Below, piece by piece: positions 52,429-61,636 of a stretch of 64,000 nucleotides of DNA. The stretch spans positions 1 to 64,000 of the forward strand of contig NZ_QMIM01000021.1 in NCBI RefSeq assembly GCF_003287355.1, written 5' to 3'. The notes under the pieces were generated by a model. The model had not been told where the DNA came from, ran no database searches, and saw only the letters and a list, made by a program, of their open reading frames with translations. The position numbers were made by a program, and so were the translations under genes. The DNA is from Halorubrum sp. 48-1-W (GTDB lineage: Archaea; Halobacteriota; Halobacteria; Halobacteriales; Haloferacaceae). Position 1 is the first letter of the stretch, and every line of letters starts with the position of its first letter.

Positions 52429-54684
52429 TCACTTGACACTCGGTTCCTCGTCGTCGTTCCCGGCGTCGTCGTTCTCGTCGCCGTCGTTCCCGGCGTCGTC
52501 GTTCTCGTCGCCGTCGTTTCCGTTGTCCCCGTCGTTTCCGTTGTCCCCGTCGTTTCCGTTGTCCCCGTCGTTCCCGGCGTCGGTTCCGTCCTCCGTATCC
52601 CTGTCGTCGTGATCCGTGATCACCGCCGGCTCCGGCGGCCGGTCGTCCTCGTCGTTCTCGTCCTCGTCGGGGTCGTCGTGATCGGTGACGATCGCGGGCT
52701 CCGACGGTTCGTCGTCGGCTTCTCCGCCCTCCTCCCGGTCGTCGTCCACCCCGTTCGGGCCGACCGCGTCGGCGTCGTCGCCCCGGTCCTTCCGGACCTC
52801 CGTCCCGCTCGAGCCGTCCGGGTCGCGTTCGACGGCCCCGTTCGGCGGGCCGGTCTCCCGCCGCCCGGAGCCGAACAGCCGGTCGCGGATCGACCGACTG
52901 CTCGGCCGCTCGGCGAGCAGTACCGAGCAGTCCACGTCGTGGATCACGTCGAGGTGGAGCGAGTTCGAGACGAGCCGCGAGAGCAATCCCTTCTCGGTCG
53001 CGCCGATGACCACGAGCGTGTGCTCTTTCGCCTCCCGGACGATCGCCGCCTCGACGTCGCCGCCGTCGTCGACGACCCGTTCGGCGTCGTCGACGTCGTT
53101 CTCGTCGGCCCACGCGGCGAGGAAGCGCTCACCCCGCTCGCGGTCCGCCGGTCCGTCGACGACGTGTAACAGCGTCACCTCGGCGTCGGCGGTTCGCGAG
53201 AGCACGCTCGCCACCTCCGCGCCCAGTTGCGAGTCCGGGCCGCCGGACGTGGGCAACAGGACCCGCGAGGTGTCCAGGTCGGTCTCGCTCAGGATGAGGA
53301 AGTCACACGGGAGCTGGTTGGTGAGCTCGTCTATCGGCCGCTCCGCGCGGGCGGCGTTCCAGAGCTGGTCCTCGCCCCACCCCATCAGCACCGCCTCGGG
53401 ACGGGTCCGGCGGGCCATGTTGAACACCTCCTCGAAGGAGCGGTGCGTGACCACCGTCGAGGTCGACACGTCGACGTCGTAGCCCTCGGCGGTCTCCCGG
53501 AGGCCAGTCATCCCCTCCGCGGAGACGTCGGCGATCCGGCCCGCCCCCGCCGACAGCGACATCCGCTCGGGGGCCTGGACGACGTGGACGATGTGGACGA
53601 GCCCGTCCTCGTGGTCGCTCGCAAGTCGGCTCGCGAGCTCGACGATCGGTCCGTCAGTCCGCGGGTTCGAGATGGGGACCATGATCCGGTGGCCCTCGCT
53701 CGCGAACAGCGTCGCCTCCGTGGCGTCGAGGATGGGGACGTACGACCGCCCCGCAGCCCGGCCGAGCAGCCACTCGGGCACGGTGAGCCGGCGGTTCATC
53801 CCCTCGAAGCGCGCCTCCTCGAGCCGCTCCTCGCTGGTCTGGAAGTAGTTGACCAGCGTGACGAGCACCACGCCGCCGACCGTGTTGCCGAGGAGCACCG
53901 GGAGCACGAACCCGAACAGCCCGTCGTAGAGGGTGACGTCGCCGCCGTAGAGCCCGATGGCGCCGACGAACAGCAGGTACAACACCTCCGTAAAGGAGAC
54001 CACGACGTGGTAGAGGTTCCCGAGCGGGATCGCGAGGAACGCGAGGTAGACGACGAGCAGGCGGGTGACGGAGTTCGTCGAGGCGAAGCCGACCCAGACT
54101 ACGCCGGCGACGATCAGCCCCGCCACCGCCGCCTTGAAAAAGAGCGGCCAGAAGCCGACGTCGAACCCGCTACTGGAGACGTAGATCGCGGCGTCGACGG
54201 TGTCGCCGGAGAAGACGCCGCCGTACGAGAGGACGAGCGCGCCGACCGCGCCGCCGGTGAAGTTGCCCGCGAGGACGATCCCCCAGTGGCGCAACAGCGT
54301 CGGGACGCTGGCGAGCCGCTCGAGGGTCAACGCCACCGGCGGTAGCGTGTTCTCCGTGTACAGCTGGTAGCCGCCGATGATGATGTAGATGAACCCCAAC
54401 GGGTACAACGCGACGCTCAATATCGGGTGGCCGTCGGTCGCGTCGGTCAACGAGACGTACAACAGGAACGTGATCGTGATCGCCAACCCGGCGGCGACGC
54501 CGCTGAAGAACAGCTCGCGCCGGCCCGAGGTCACCTCCTCGTCGGCCGCGGCAACGATCCGCTGGAACACCTCGTCCGACGAGAAGCGGTCCCGGACCGC
54601 CTCGCCGACGGCGGGCGCACCGCTTCGCGATCGCTCGACCACCTCTCGCATGGAGTCGTCGTCGGGGTCGGTGGGGCCCGTCAC
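52429..54684 (-). CDS. Formate/nitrite transporter (FNT) fused to UspA domains
   Basis: 751 residues from a GTG at 54684; ATG 54651 is the alternative. Residues about 15-290 form the six-helix FNT channel ('LAGNFTGGAVGALVLSYGGVFSG', 'LVVYLAFLAIPLGNLYHVVVSF', 'VLLGNTVGGVVLVTLVNYF'). Two Usp-type domains follow (about 325-465 and 480-610; 'VLLPTSGGPDSQLGAEVASVL'). The last 130 residues are an acidic low-complexity tail of NDGDNG and NDAG units from in-frame 18 and 30 bp repeats. FNT-Usp fusion suggests ligand- or stress-gated anion flux, inferred. Confidence 0.85.
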   Translation of the reverse strand: MTGPTDPDDDSMREVVERSRSGAPAVGEAVRDRFSSDEVFQRIVAAADEEVTSGRRELFFSGVAAGLAITITFLLYVSLTDATDGHPILSVALYPLGFIYIIIGGYQLYTENTLPPVALTLERLASVPTLLRHWGIVLAGNFTGGAVGALVLSYGGVFSGDTVDAAIYVSSSGFDVGFWPLFFKAAVAGLIVAGVVWVGFASTNSVTRLLVVYLAFLAIPLGNLYHVVVSFTEVLYLLFVGAIGLYGGDVTLYDGLFGFVLPVLLGNTVGGVVLVTLVNYFQTSEERLEEARFEGMNRRLTVPEWLLGRAAGRSYVPILDATEATLFASEGHRIMVPISNPRTDGPIVELASRLASDHEDGLVHIVHVVQAPERMSLSAGAGRIADVSAEGMTGLRETAEGYDVDVSTSTVVTHRSFEEVFNMARRTRPEAVLMGWGEDQLWNAARAERPIDELTNQLPCDFLILSETDLDTSRVLLPTSGGPDSQLGAEVASVLSRTADAEVTLLHVVDGPADRERGERFLAAWADENDVDDAERVVDDGGDVEAAIVREAKEHTLVVIGATEKGLLSRLVSNSLHLDVIHDVDCSVLLAERPSSRSIRDRLFGSGRRETGPPNGAVERDPDGSSGTEVRKDRGDDADAVGPNGVDDDREEGGEADDEPSEPAIVTDHDDPDEDENDEDDRPPEPAVITDHDDRDTEDGTDAGNDGDNGNDGDNGNDGDNGNDGDENDDAGNDGDENDDAGNDDEEPSVK

Positions 54685-54780
54685 TGCCCTACACAGGGAA
54701 ACCGTAATAAAAAGTACTTGCTCTTTCCCCCGACCGAGGGGCTCGGACGCCCGCCTCGGACTCGCGCACTTCGTGGCTGT

Positions 54781-56073
54781 TCACGCCCGGTCGACGGTCA
54801 CGAGCCGGACCTCGACGCGCGGATCTCCGGGAGCCACCGCGTCGATCCGCCCCTCGAGTGTCGTCGCCGCCCCGTCGATCGAGACCCCGGGCGGCGCGCC
54901 GACCGTGACGACCACGCGCTCCGTCTCCCGCGGCGGGATCGTCCCGGTGCGTTCGATCTCCAGTTCGAGCAGCTCGGCCTCCGGATCGAGCGCCGCCAGT
55001 TCGTCGCCGACCGCGTTCCGGATGTCGGTCTCCGTGGTGGACGCGACGTAGCTGTCGTAGGTGACGCCGCCGAGGAACACGCTCAACATCGCGATCGCGG
55101 CGACGAGGACGACGACGCGTTTCACGAGCGCCGCCTGCGCCTCGTCCTCGCGGAACCAGTGCTCGGGGCGGTACCCCTCGTACCACAACATCACGAGCGC
55201 TGCGAGGTTGATCGAGAGCACGTTCACCGCGACGATCACGCCCGCGCCGATCACGAGCCGCGGGATCGAGAAGGCGATCCCGATGCCGACGGCGGCCGCC
55301 GGCGGGATCAACGCGACCGCGATCATCACGCCGACGAGCGTGGCTGAGATGCCCGACATGAGCGAGACGATCCCCGCGACGCCGGCCCCGATCGCCACCG
55401 CGAGCACGAGCACGCTCGGGGCGAGCCGCTCCGCGACCTCGGCGAGTTCGAGCGGGTCGATGCCAGGTGGAACCAGTCCCAACGTCCGGAGCGACACGGC
55501 GAACAGCGTCGCAGCCCCGATCGCGACGATGACGCCGAGCAATTGCATCCGAACCCCACGCCGGAACATCTCCTCGTCGTCGACGACGGTGCCGATGGCC
55601 GCCGACATCGCGGGTCCGATCAGCGGGGCGATCACCATCGACCCCACGACGGTCGCCGGCGAGTCCAAAAGCAGGCCGGCCGTGGCGATCACGGCCGATA
55701 TCACCGTCATCATGATGTACGTCCGCATTCCCGAGGCGAGCTCGTCCGCCTTCGCCTGGAGCTCCTGTCTCGAGATCCGGTCCTCGTCGCGGTCCGACTC
55801 CTCGGCGTACTCGGCCTTCAACGCCTCGAAGCGCCGGGAGATGACCGTCTCGGCCGCGACGATGACCGTGTAGGTCCTGTCGTCGATGCCGGCCTCGCCT
55901 AGCCGCTCGAGGACGGGCTCGACGGCCGCCTTCGGTAGCGCGAACGTCGCGACGCCCGTGTACTCGCGGTTGCTCGTCTCGTCGGTGACGACGTAGTCGA
56001 CCCCTTCCTCCTCGAGTGCGCGTACGACGGCTGTGCGCTTCCCCGCCGGGATCATGACCTGTACGAGTCGCAC
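54781..56073 (-). CDS. TIGR00341/DUF389 family membrane protein
   Basis: 430 residues from a GTG at 56073 ('MRLVQVMIPAGKR…', the typical family start). The soluble N-terminal domain of about 90 residues contains 'VVTDETSNREYTGVATF'. Six helices follow with 'TAGLLLDSPATVVGSMVIAPLIGPAMSAAIGTV' and 'IPPAAAVGIGIAF', then a beta-rich C-terminal domain. DUF389 proteins are conserved but of unknown function. Divergent from the small protein at 56221. Confidence 0.9.
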   Translation of the reverse strand: MRLVQVMIPAGKRTAVVRALEEEGVDYVVTDETSNREYTGVATFALPKAAVEPVLERLGEAGIDDRTYTVIVAAETVISRRFEALKAEYAEESDRDEDRISRQELQAKADELASGMRTYIMMTVISAVIATAGLLLDSPATVVGSMVIAPLIGPAMSAAIGTVVDDEEMFRRGVRMQLLGVIVAIGAATLFAVSLRTLGLVPPGIDPLELAEVAERLAPSVLVLAVAIGAGVAGIVSLMSGISATLVGVMIAVALIPPAAAVGIGIAFSIPRLVIGAGVIVAVNVLSINLAALVMLWYEGYRPEHWFREDEAQAALVKRVVVLVAAIAMLSVFLGGVTYDSYVASTTETDIRNAVGDELAALDPEAELLELEIERTGTIPPRETERVVVTVGAPPGVSIDGAATTLEGRIDAVAPGDPRVEVRLVTVDRA

Positions 56074-56220
56074 GGTCCGTGCTCTTCGCGGCGAGGCTTA
56101 TAATCGGTGGTCGCCGTTCTCTACGGTCCGGCCGATCGGCGGCTTCGGGGGGTTCCAGCGGATCGGGACGTCGTCGGAAACGGAACTTTAATGCGCGAAT
56201 CGCTCCCAGTTCCCGACGAG

Positions 56221-56472
56221 ATGCTCTCGCCGCTGTTCATCGACACGTTCCTGCTCGATTATCACCTCGGGCACGTCCTGTTGCTCGCGTTCGTCGCCTC
56301 GCTGCTCGGGGTGCTCCCGCTGAAGTCACAGAAGGTGATCGCCGCGGTGATCATCACCTTCGGCCTGATATTCTCGATGTCCCCATACACGACCATGCCG
56401 GCGTGGTACATCCTCCTCGGGATCGGTCTGGTGGTCATCGGGCCGTTGCTGTGGACGACGGCCGACTCGTAG
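56221..56472 (+). CDS. Small three-helix membrane protein
   Basis: 83 residues from ATG 56221; ATG 56191 would add ten but is only 1-2 bp from the ACTTTAA box at 56181-56189, which fits a transcript beginning near 56221. Hydrophobic helices are 'HVLLLAFVASLLGVLPL', 'VIAAVIITFGLIFSM' and 'YILLGIGLVVIGPLLW'. Haloarchaeal homologues are expected. Function unknown. A 26 bp tandem duplication follows. Confidence 0.72.
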   Translation: MLSPLFIDTFLLDYHLGHVLLLAFVASLLGVLPLKSQKVIAAVIITFGLIFSMSPYTTMPAWYILLGIGLVVIGPLLWTTADS

Positions 56473-56480
56473 CCCCCGTC

Positions 56481-56532
56481 GCGTCCCCGTCCGTCCCGAC
56501 TTCCCCGCGTCCCCGTCCGTCCCGACCTCCCC
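56481..56532. repeat. 26-bp tandem duplication downstream of a small gene
   Basis: Units 56481-56506 and 56507-56532 differ at one base or none. They begin 8 bp after the stop codon of the membrane protein at 56221-56472. Confidence 0.8.
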
Positions 56533-56629
56533 GCTGTGTCCTCTCGATCCCGTCCCCTCCCGTGTTCCCCCGGTCTCGACCCCGATCGCGATCCCGCTCC
56601 TTTTTGACTCCCCGGAGCAACGCCTCCGC

Positions 56630-57511
56630 ATGGTCACGGTACGGGCACCCGCAACCAGCGCGAACCTCGGGAGCGGCTTCGACGTCTTCGGGGCGGCGCT
56701 CTCGCGGCCCGCGGACGTCGTCACGGTCGAGCGGGCCGACCGGACCACCATCGAGGTGACCGGCGTCGGGGCCCAGTACATCCCGGAGGACCCCGACGGC
56801 AACACCGTCGGGGCGGTCGTCGAGGCGCTCGACGCGCCCGCGAACATTCACATCGACAAGGGCGTCCGCCCGGCGTCCGGGCTCGGCTCCTCGGCGGCCA
56901 GCGCCGCGGGCGCGGCGGTCGCGCTCAACCGGCTGTACGACCGCGGGTACTCCCGCGAGGAGCTCGTCCCCATCGCCGCCGAGGGCGAGGCGGTCGTCTC
57001 CGGCGTCGCCCACTCCGACAACGTCGCGCCCTCGCTTCTCGGCGGCTTTACGATCACGACGACCGCCGGCACCCACAGCGTCGACGCCCGCGTCCCCCTC
57101 GTGGTGTGTCTCCCCGACGTGGCGGTCTCGACGCGGGATGCCCGCCGGGTCGTCCCCGAGACCGCCTCGATGGACGACCTCGTCGAGACCGTCGGCAACG
57201 CGGCAACGCTCGCGGTCGGGATGTGTCGCTCGGACCCGACGCTCGTCGGCGCGGGCATGAGCGACCCGGTCGTCACGCCCGAACGCGCCCGGCTCATCAC
57301 CGGCTACGACGCGGTCCACGACGCCGCCCTCGCAGCGGGTGCGACCGGCGTCACGGTGAGCGGGGCCGGCCCCGCGGTCGTCGCAGTCTGCCGTGGGGGG
57401 GACCGACAGGCGATCGCGGCCGCCATGCTCGACGCGTTCGCCGACGCCGACATCGACGCCCGCGCCTACCAGACCCGGATCGGCGGGGGCGCGACGGTGT
57501 TGGAGGAGTAG
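56630..57511 (+). CDS. thrB: Homoserine kinase
   Basis: 293 residues of the GHMP kinase family. 'VRAPATSANLGSGFDVFG' opens, the phosphate-binding loop is 'PASGLGSSAASAAGAAVAL' near 80, and the C-terminal motif 'GVTVSGAGPAVVAV' is near 240. It makes O-phosphohomoserine for threonine synthesis. No other thr genes are next to it. ATG 56630 is unambiguous. Confidence 0.92.
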   Translation: MVTVRAPATSANLGSGFDVFGAALSRPADVVTVERADRTTIEVTGVGAQYIPEDPDGNTVGAVVEALDAPANIHIDKGVRPASGLGSSAASAAGAAVALNRLYDRGYSREELVPIAAEGEAVVSGVAHSDNVAPSLLGGFTITTTAGTHSVDARVPLVVCLPDVAVSTRDARRVVPETASMDDLVETVGNAATLAVGMCRSDPTLVGAGMSDPVVTPERARLITGYDAVHDAALAAGATGVTVSGAGPAVVAVCRGGDRQAIAAAMLDAFADADIDARAYQTRIGGGATVLEE

Positions 57512-57548
57512 CGTCGGCGAGGTCGGCCGTCGCCGTCCCGCCTTCGGC

Positions 57549-58778
57549 TCACGACCGCCGGATCGGCGAGGTCATACAGTGGATCCCGCCGCCCCCGTTC
57601 GTGAGGTTGTCCGGGTCGAGTCCCTCGCCGTCCGGCAACACCTCGACGCCCTCGCGTTTCAGCCGTTCGATGGTCCGGTTCTCCTCGGGGTCGTACTCGC
57701 CGTCGTCGGTCTCGTAGATGGGGAGGACGGTCCCGTCCGAGACGGTGAGGAAGTTGGTCGCCCACCGCTCCGGGTAGGGCGCGTCGACGACCTCGTAGCC
57801 GTGGCGGTCGAGCAGCTCGGCGACGGTCTCCTCGCCCCGGCGCTCGTACCCGTCGCCGGCCCGCTCGAACACCTCGACGGTCGCGGCCTCGATCAGCGGC
57901 TCGCGCGCGACCGCGAGCCCCTCGGCGGCGACGTTGAGCCAGCCGTCGAGGTGTAACAGTCGCGAGGAGGTACCGTGCTCGACGGCGAGCCGCTCGTCGG
58001 CCGCGAGCGGCGGCCGGACCAACCCGACCTCGTCGTAGCCGACCGCGCCCGCTTCGAGCAGCTCCAGTCCGCCGTCGTAGGTGGTCCGGAAGACGGTCTC
58101 CTCGCCGTCCTCAAGCGCCGAGACGCCCACGAGCGCGAACTCGCCGAGCGGGAGGAAGTCCCCGCCCTCGAGGGTCTCGGTCGCGCTCGTCCGGTGGGCG
58201 ATCGACGCCCCGCGGGCGCGCCACGCCGCCTCGATCAGCGGTCGCTCCCGCCGCCGGGTCGCGGTGCCGAGCCGAGGCAGGATCGGGCCGCGGTCGCCGA
58301 CGAGCTGGCAGTCGCGCTGGAAGTAGAGGTTCGTCACCGCGCGCTCGACGCGGACGCTCGTGTCGACCGTTTCGCCAGCTTCGTCCGTCGCGTCCGACCC
58401 GCCGGTCCGCCCGACCGTCGGCCCGAGCAGGACGGCCTGGAGCCGCTCGTAGGCCGACGCCTCCTCGAGGTTCTCCGCGAGTTCCTCGCGCGTCGGCGGG
58501 GCCGGACCGCCGCCGTCGACGTCTATCGCCTCCGCCAAGAACTCCCGGAGGACGCCGCCGTCGGCGAGGTCCTCGTGGAGGTGGCGGACCTCGACGCCCG
58601 CGTCCTCGAGGGCCTCGACCATCCGCCGGTGCTCGCGTTTCGCCTCGCGCACGGAGAACGGCCGCGCGAAGTGGTTCGGTCCCGGGTCCATCGCGCCGAT
58701 CGCCGCCTCGATCCCCGGCTCGTGAACCCGCACCGCGCGCAACGTGTCGTACTCCGCCTCGACTGTCGGCTCCGGCAT
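57549..58778 (-). CDS. Amidinotransferase/arginine deiminase-like enzyme
   Basis: 409 residues of the pentein fold. 'VHEPGIEAAIGAMDPGPNHF' opens, 'NLYFQRDCQLVGDRG' follows, 'TETLEGGDFLPLG' carries the Glu-Gly-Gly-Asp substrate motif, 'LLHLDGWLNVAA' the catalytic His region, and 'GGGGIHCMTSPI' the nucleophile Cys near the C-terminus. Candidate reactions are arginine deiminase or dimethylarginase-type hydrolysis; the substrate is unresolved. It converges on thrB. Confidence 0.85.
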   Translation of the reverse strand: MPEPTVEAEYDTLRAVRVHEPGIEAAIGAMDPGPNHFARPFSVREAKREHRRMVEALEDAGVEVRHLHEDLADGGVLREFLAEAIDVDGGGPAPPTREELAENLEEASAYERLQAVLLGPTVGRTGGSDATDEAGETVDTSVRVERAVTNLYFQRDCQLVGDRGPILPRLGTATRRRERPLIEAAWRARGASIAHRTSATETLEGGDFLPLGEFALVGVSALEDGEETVFRTTYDGGLELLEAGAVGYDEVGLVRPPLAADERLAVEHGTSSRLLHLDGWLNVAAEGLAVAREPLIEAATVEVFERAGDGYERRGEETVAELLDRHGYEVVDAPYPERWATNFLTVSDGTVLPIYETDDGEYDPEENRTIERLKREGVEVLPDGEGLDPDNLTNGGGGIHCMTSPIRRS

Positions 58779-58840
58779 GTGATGGTGTCGCGTACCGAAC
58801 TCGCACGAATAAACGGATCGGGATCGGTCGATGGGTGTAT

Positions 58841-59088
58841 GATCGTTGCTGGCGCGGTGAACGTCCTCAAAGCCCCAGCCTCACGGCTGCCCCTTTGAGT
58901 CCCGTCCCGCACAGCCCCGCAACCGCACCTCACGCCTCCCCAGCCTCGCTGCTCACTTCGTTCACAGCGTCCCTCGCGGGCTGCTCGCGCCCCGGTGGGG
59001 CGCTCGCAGGCGCAGGGCGAGAGCGACGCTCTCGCTTGAAGCCGGCGCGAAGCGCCGGCGACGCCACCGCAACTCGGTCATTGGTTCT
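58841..59088 (+). repeat. Dispersed palindromic element, copy B (internally deleted)
   Basis: It begins at GATCGTTGCTGGCGCGGTGAA. The central loop is missing: CAAAGCCCCAGCC-TCAC-GGCTGCCCCTTTG keeps the clamp (58868-58872 with 58893-58897) and a 5 bp inner stem (58876-58880/58885-58889). A conserved pyrimidine-rich block follows, then three triloop hairpins: 58987-59003 (loop GGT), 59017-59035 (loop GAC) and 59041-59059 (loop GAA). It ends in GCCACCGC and a diverged tail, filling the 58779-59167 gap. Confidence 0.88.
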
Positions 59089-59167
59089 CTTGCTCTGAAA
59101 ACACGAAGCGAAACCCTGCTGAGAACAGTTCTCCGGCACTTCCCGCGTACGGCGTCCGTCTCCCGAT

Positions 59168-60076
59168 CTAGACGCCGCGGCCCTGGAGCTTCTCCGCTTC
59201 GGGCAGCGACTCGTTCGACTGCCCTTTCATCCCCTTGCCGATCCCGGTGGCGATGGCGGCGAGCTCGTCGGGGTCGTCCCAGTTGTTGACGGCCTCGACG
59301 ATCGCGTTGCCCATCTCGACGGGGTCCTCCGCGCCGAAGATGCCGGAGCCGACGAAGATGCCGTCACAGCCGTGGTACATCATTAGCGCGGCGTCCGCGG
59401 GCGTCGCGATCCCGCCGGCCGCGAAGTTGACGACCGGGAGCCGACCGAGGTCGGCGGTCTCATGGACCAGGTCGCGGGGTGCGCCGTGCTCGCGGGCCCA
59501 CTTCTCGCGCTCCTCGTGGTTGAGTCCCGAAAGCGTCCGGATCTGGTTTTTGATCGTGCGCTGGTGTTTGACCGCCTGGTTGACGTCCCCGGTGCCGGCC
59601 TCGCCCTTCGTGCGGATCATGGCCGCGCCCTCGCGGATCCGCCGGAGCGCCTCCGGCAGGTCCCGTGCGCCGCAGACGAACGGCGAGGCGAAATCGCGCT
59701 TGTCGGTGTGGTACTCGTCGTCGGCGGGCGTGAGCACCTCGCTCTCGTCGATCATGTCGACGCCGAGCGACTCGAGGATCTCCGCCTCCTTGCGGTGACC
59801 GATCCGCGATTTTCCCATCACGGGGATGGAGACCTCGTCGATGATCTCGGTGACGTTCGCGGGGTCGGGCATCCGGGCGACGCCGCCGCGCTTTCGGATG
59901 TCGGCCGGGACGGCCTCCAGCGCCATCACCGCGACCGCGCCGGCGTCCTCCGCGATGCGGGCCTGCTCGCGGGTGACGACGTCCATGATGACGCCCCCCT
60001 TCTGCATCCGCGCGAAGCCGCGCTTGACGAGCTCGGTGCCCCGCTTCAGTTCCTCCAGATCCGTAGGCTCGGGCAT
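59168..60076 (-). CDS. pdxS: Pyridoxal 5'-phosphate synthase lyase subunit PdxS
   Basis: 302 residues from ATG 60076. '[39 protein letters not shown]' holds the ribose-5-phosphate site; '[34 protein letters not shown]', '[14 protein letters not shown]' and '[12 protein letters not shown]' follow in the normal order. It assembles PLP from R5P, G3P and PdxT-delivered ammonia. pdxT is not in the window. Divergent from mobA. Confidence 0.96.
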   Translation of the reverse strand: MPEPTDLEELKRGTELVKRGFARMQKGGVIMDVVTREQARIAEDAGAVAVMALEAVPADIRKRGGVARMPDPANVTEIIDEVSIPVMGKSRIGHRKEAEILESLGVDMIDESEVLTPADDEYHTDKRDFASPFVCGARDLPEALRRIREGAAMIRTKGEAGTGDVNQAVKHQRTIKNQIRTLSGLNHEEREKWAREHGAPRDLVHETADLGRLPVVNFAAGGIATPADAALMMYHGCDGIFVGSGIFGAEDPVEMGNAIVEAVNNWDDPDELAAIATGIGKGMKGQSNESLPEAEKLQGRGV

Positions 60077-60195
60077 ATCGATCGGTAGGATCGCGGGCCA
60101 CTTAACGGGTCGCTTTCGGCGGAATACCGGCCGTCGATCGGCGCGGTTCCGAGCGTCGCGGTCGTCGGTCCCTCGCCGTGTCGACCGGGACGCCT

Positions 60196-60252
60196 CACCA
60201 CAAACTCGAAACGTCACCACAAACTCGAAACGTCACCGCAAACTCGAAGACG
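60196..60252. repeat. 19-bp tandem repeat, three copies, between pdxS and mobA
   Basis: Unit CACCACAAACTCGAAACGT at 60196, 60215 and 60234, the third diverged. It lies in the divergent promoter region, 22 bp before the mobA ATG. Confidence 0.8.
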
Positions 60253-60273
60253 GTCGCCCGCGAGGACTCACGC

Positions 60274-60951
60274 ATGCCGACCGGAGCCATCATCGCGGGC
60301 GGGCGGTCGACGCGCTTCGGCGACGCGGACAAATCCGTCGCCGAACTCGGCGGGGTTCCGATGATCCGTCGGGTCGCCGACCGACTGGCGGGCGTCGACG
60401 ACCCGGTCCCGCCGGGCGCGTCGCGGGCCGCCGGCTGTGACCCGGTCGTCGACGACCTCGTCGTGAACTGTCGGCCGGACCAGCGCGAGGCGATCGCGGA
60501 GGCGTTGGACGGGTATCCCCTCCCGACCCGGTGGGCGCTCGACGACGAGCCCGACCGCGGGCCGCTCGCGGGGATCCGCAACGCCTGCCGGGCTACCCCC
60601 GGCGAGTACGCGCTCGTCGTCGCCTGCGACGTCCCGTTCGTCGACCCGTCGTTCGCAGCGACGCTGTTCGCCGACGCGGCTGTCGCCGACGCCGACGCGG
60701 CGATCCCCCGGCTCGACGACCGGTGGTTCCAGACGACGCAGGCGGTCTACCGCGCCGACGCGACGACGGCCGCCTGCGACCGGGCGCTCGCCCGCGGCGA
60801 CGGGAAGGTCCTCGCAGCCGTCGAGGAGCTGTCGGTCGTCCGCGTCGACGACGCGACGATCCGCGAGCGGACGACGGAACACACCTTCACGAACGTCAAC
60901 ACCCGCGAGGAGTTCGAGGCGGCGGAGGCCCGCCTCGCCGAGTACGTCTGA
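60274..60951 (+). CDS. mobA: Molybdenum cofactor guanylyltransferase
   Basis: 225 residues from ATG 60274; in-frame upstream sequence is the tandem repeat. 'AIIAGGRSTRFGDADKSVAELGG' is the nucleotide-binding signature, followed by 'DEPDRGPLAGI', 'VVACDVPFVDP' and 'NVNTREEFEAAEARL'. It adds GMP to molybdopterin for bis-MGD enzymes. Fits the tungstate uptake genes at 47.8-51 kb functionally, though not physically linked. Confidence 0.9.
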   Translation: MPTGAIIAGGRSTRFGDADKSVAELGGVPMIRRVADRLAGVDDPVPPGASRAAGCDPVVDDLVVNCRPDQREAIAEALDGYPLPTRWALDDEPDRGPLAGIRNACRATPGEYALVVACDVPFVDPSFAATLFADAAVADADAAIPRLDDRWFQTTQAVYRADATTAACDRALARGDGKVLAAVEELSVVRVDDATIRERTTEHTFTNVNTREEFEAAEARLAEYV

Positions 60952-60994
60952 CGCGGTCGCTCCGATCGCTCCCGCCCCGTCGGCCCCTGCCCCA

Positions 60995-61531
60995 TCAGCC
61001 CCGGAGGACCTCGTAGGCGCGGTTCAGCTCCTTGAACGCCTCCTCGTCGCCGTCCTCTGCGTCGGGGTGGAGCCGTTTCGCCCGCTCGCGGTACGTGGAG
61101 CGGACGGTCTCGCGGTCGGCGCTCGGGTCGAGGTCCAGCGTCGCGTACGCCTCCCGCTCGGACATCGCCCGCGTGGAGGGTGCCCGGTCACGGGGGTCGC
61201 GGGAGCCGTTCCCGAAGCGTCCGGACCGCGATGCGTCGGTCCCAGTCCGTCCGCCGGCTCCGGCACTGCGATACGCGTCGCGGCGGTTCTCACCGGCGCG
61301 GGCGCGCTGTCGCGCGCGCTCGCGCTCCGTCGGCCCGATCCGGTCGGCCTCGCGGCGCACCCGCTCGCGGAGCCGGCCGCTGGCGTGGAACCACATGAGG
61401 TACGCCGCCACCCCGAACGGGACGGCGACCGCCAACAACAGCGGGTTGACGACGACGCCGGCGACGACGAGGAGCGCCGTCAGCCCGACGAACGTCGCAG
61501 TTATTCCCACGAGGACGGTGCTGTTCGTCAC
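60995..61531 (-). CDS. Membrane-anchored J-domain protein
   Basis: 178 residues from a GTG at 61531. Two hydrophobic helices (about 5-27 and 30-47) are followed by a basic region and a Gly/Ser linker. The C-terminal J domain has HPD (155-157) in 'RAKRLHPDAEDGDEEAFKELNRAYEVL'. It recruits and stimulates DnaK at the membrane. Confidence 0.88.
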   Translation of the reverse strand: MTNSTVLVGITATFVGLTALLVVAGVVVNPLLLAVAVPFGVAAYLMWFHASGRLRERVRREADRIGPTERERARQRARAGENRRDAYRSAGAGGRTGTDASRSGRFGNGSRDPRDRAPSTRAMSEREAYATLDLDPSADRETVRSTYRERAKRLHPDAEDGDEEAFKELNRAYEVLRG

Positions 61532-61636
61532 GGTCGCACTGGGGGTTCCAGAACTGTAAGGCTCCCGGGCGGGACTCCCCCGTCATCGCCGCTACTGGAA
61601 CGGGGATCCCGATCGATATCGGTGTGAACGGAGGAG

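Noticed and set aside
56473-56629. Terminator or riboswitch upstream of thrB
   Set aside because: The stretch is a pyrimidine-rich 26 bp duplication without stable pairing or a T-run.
59168-60220. Extended PdxS and MobA starts in the 60076-60274 gap
   Set aside because: The extensions run through the 19 bp tandem repeats and add non-conserved residues; both enzymes are full length from 60076 and 60274.
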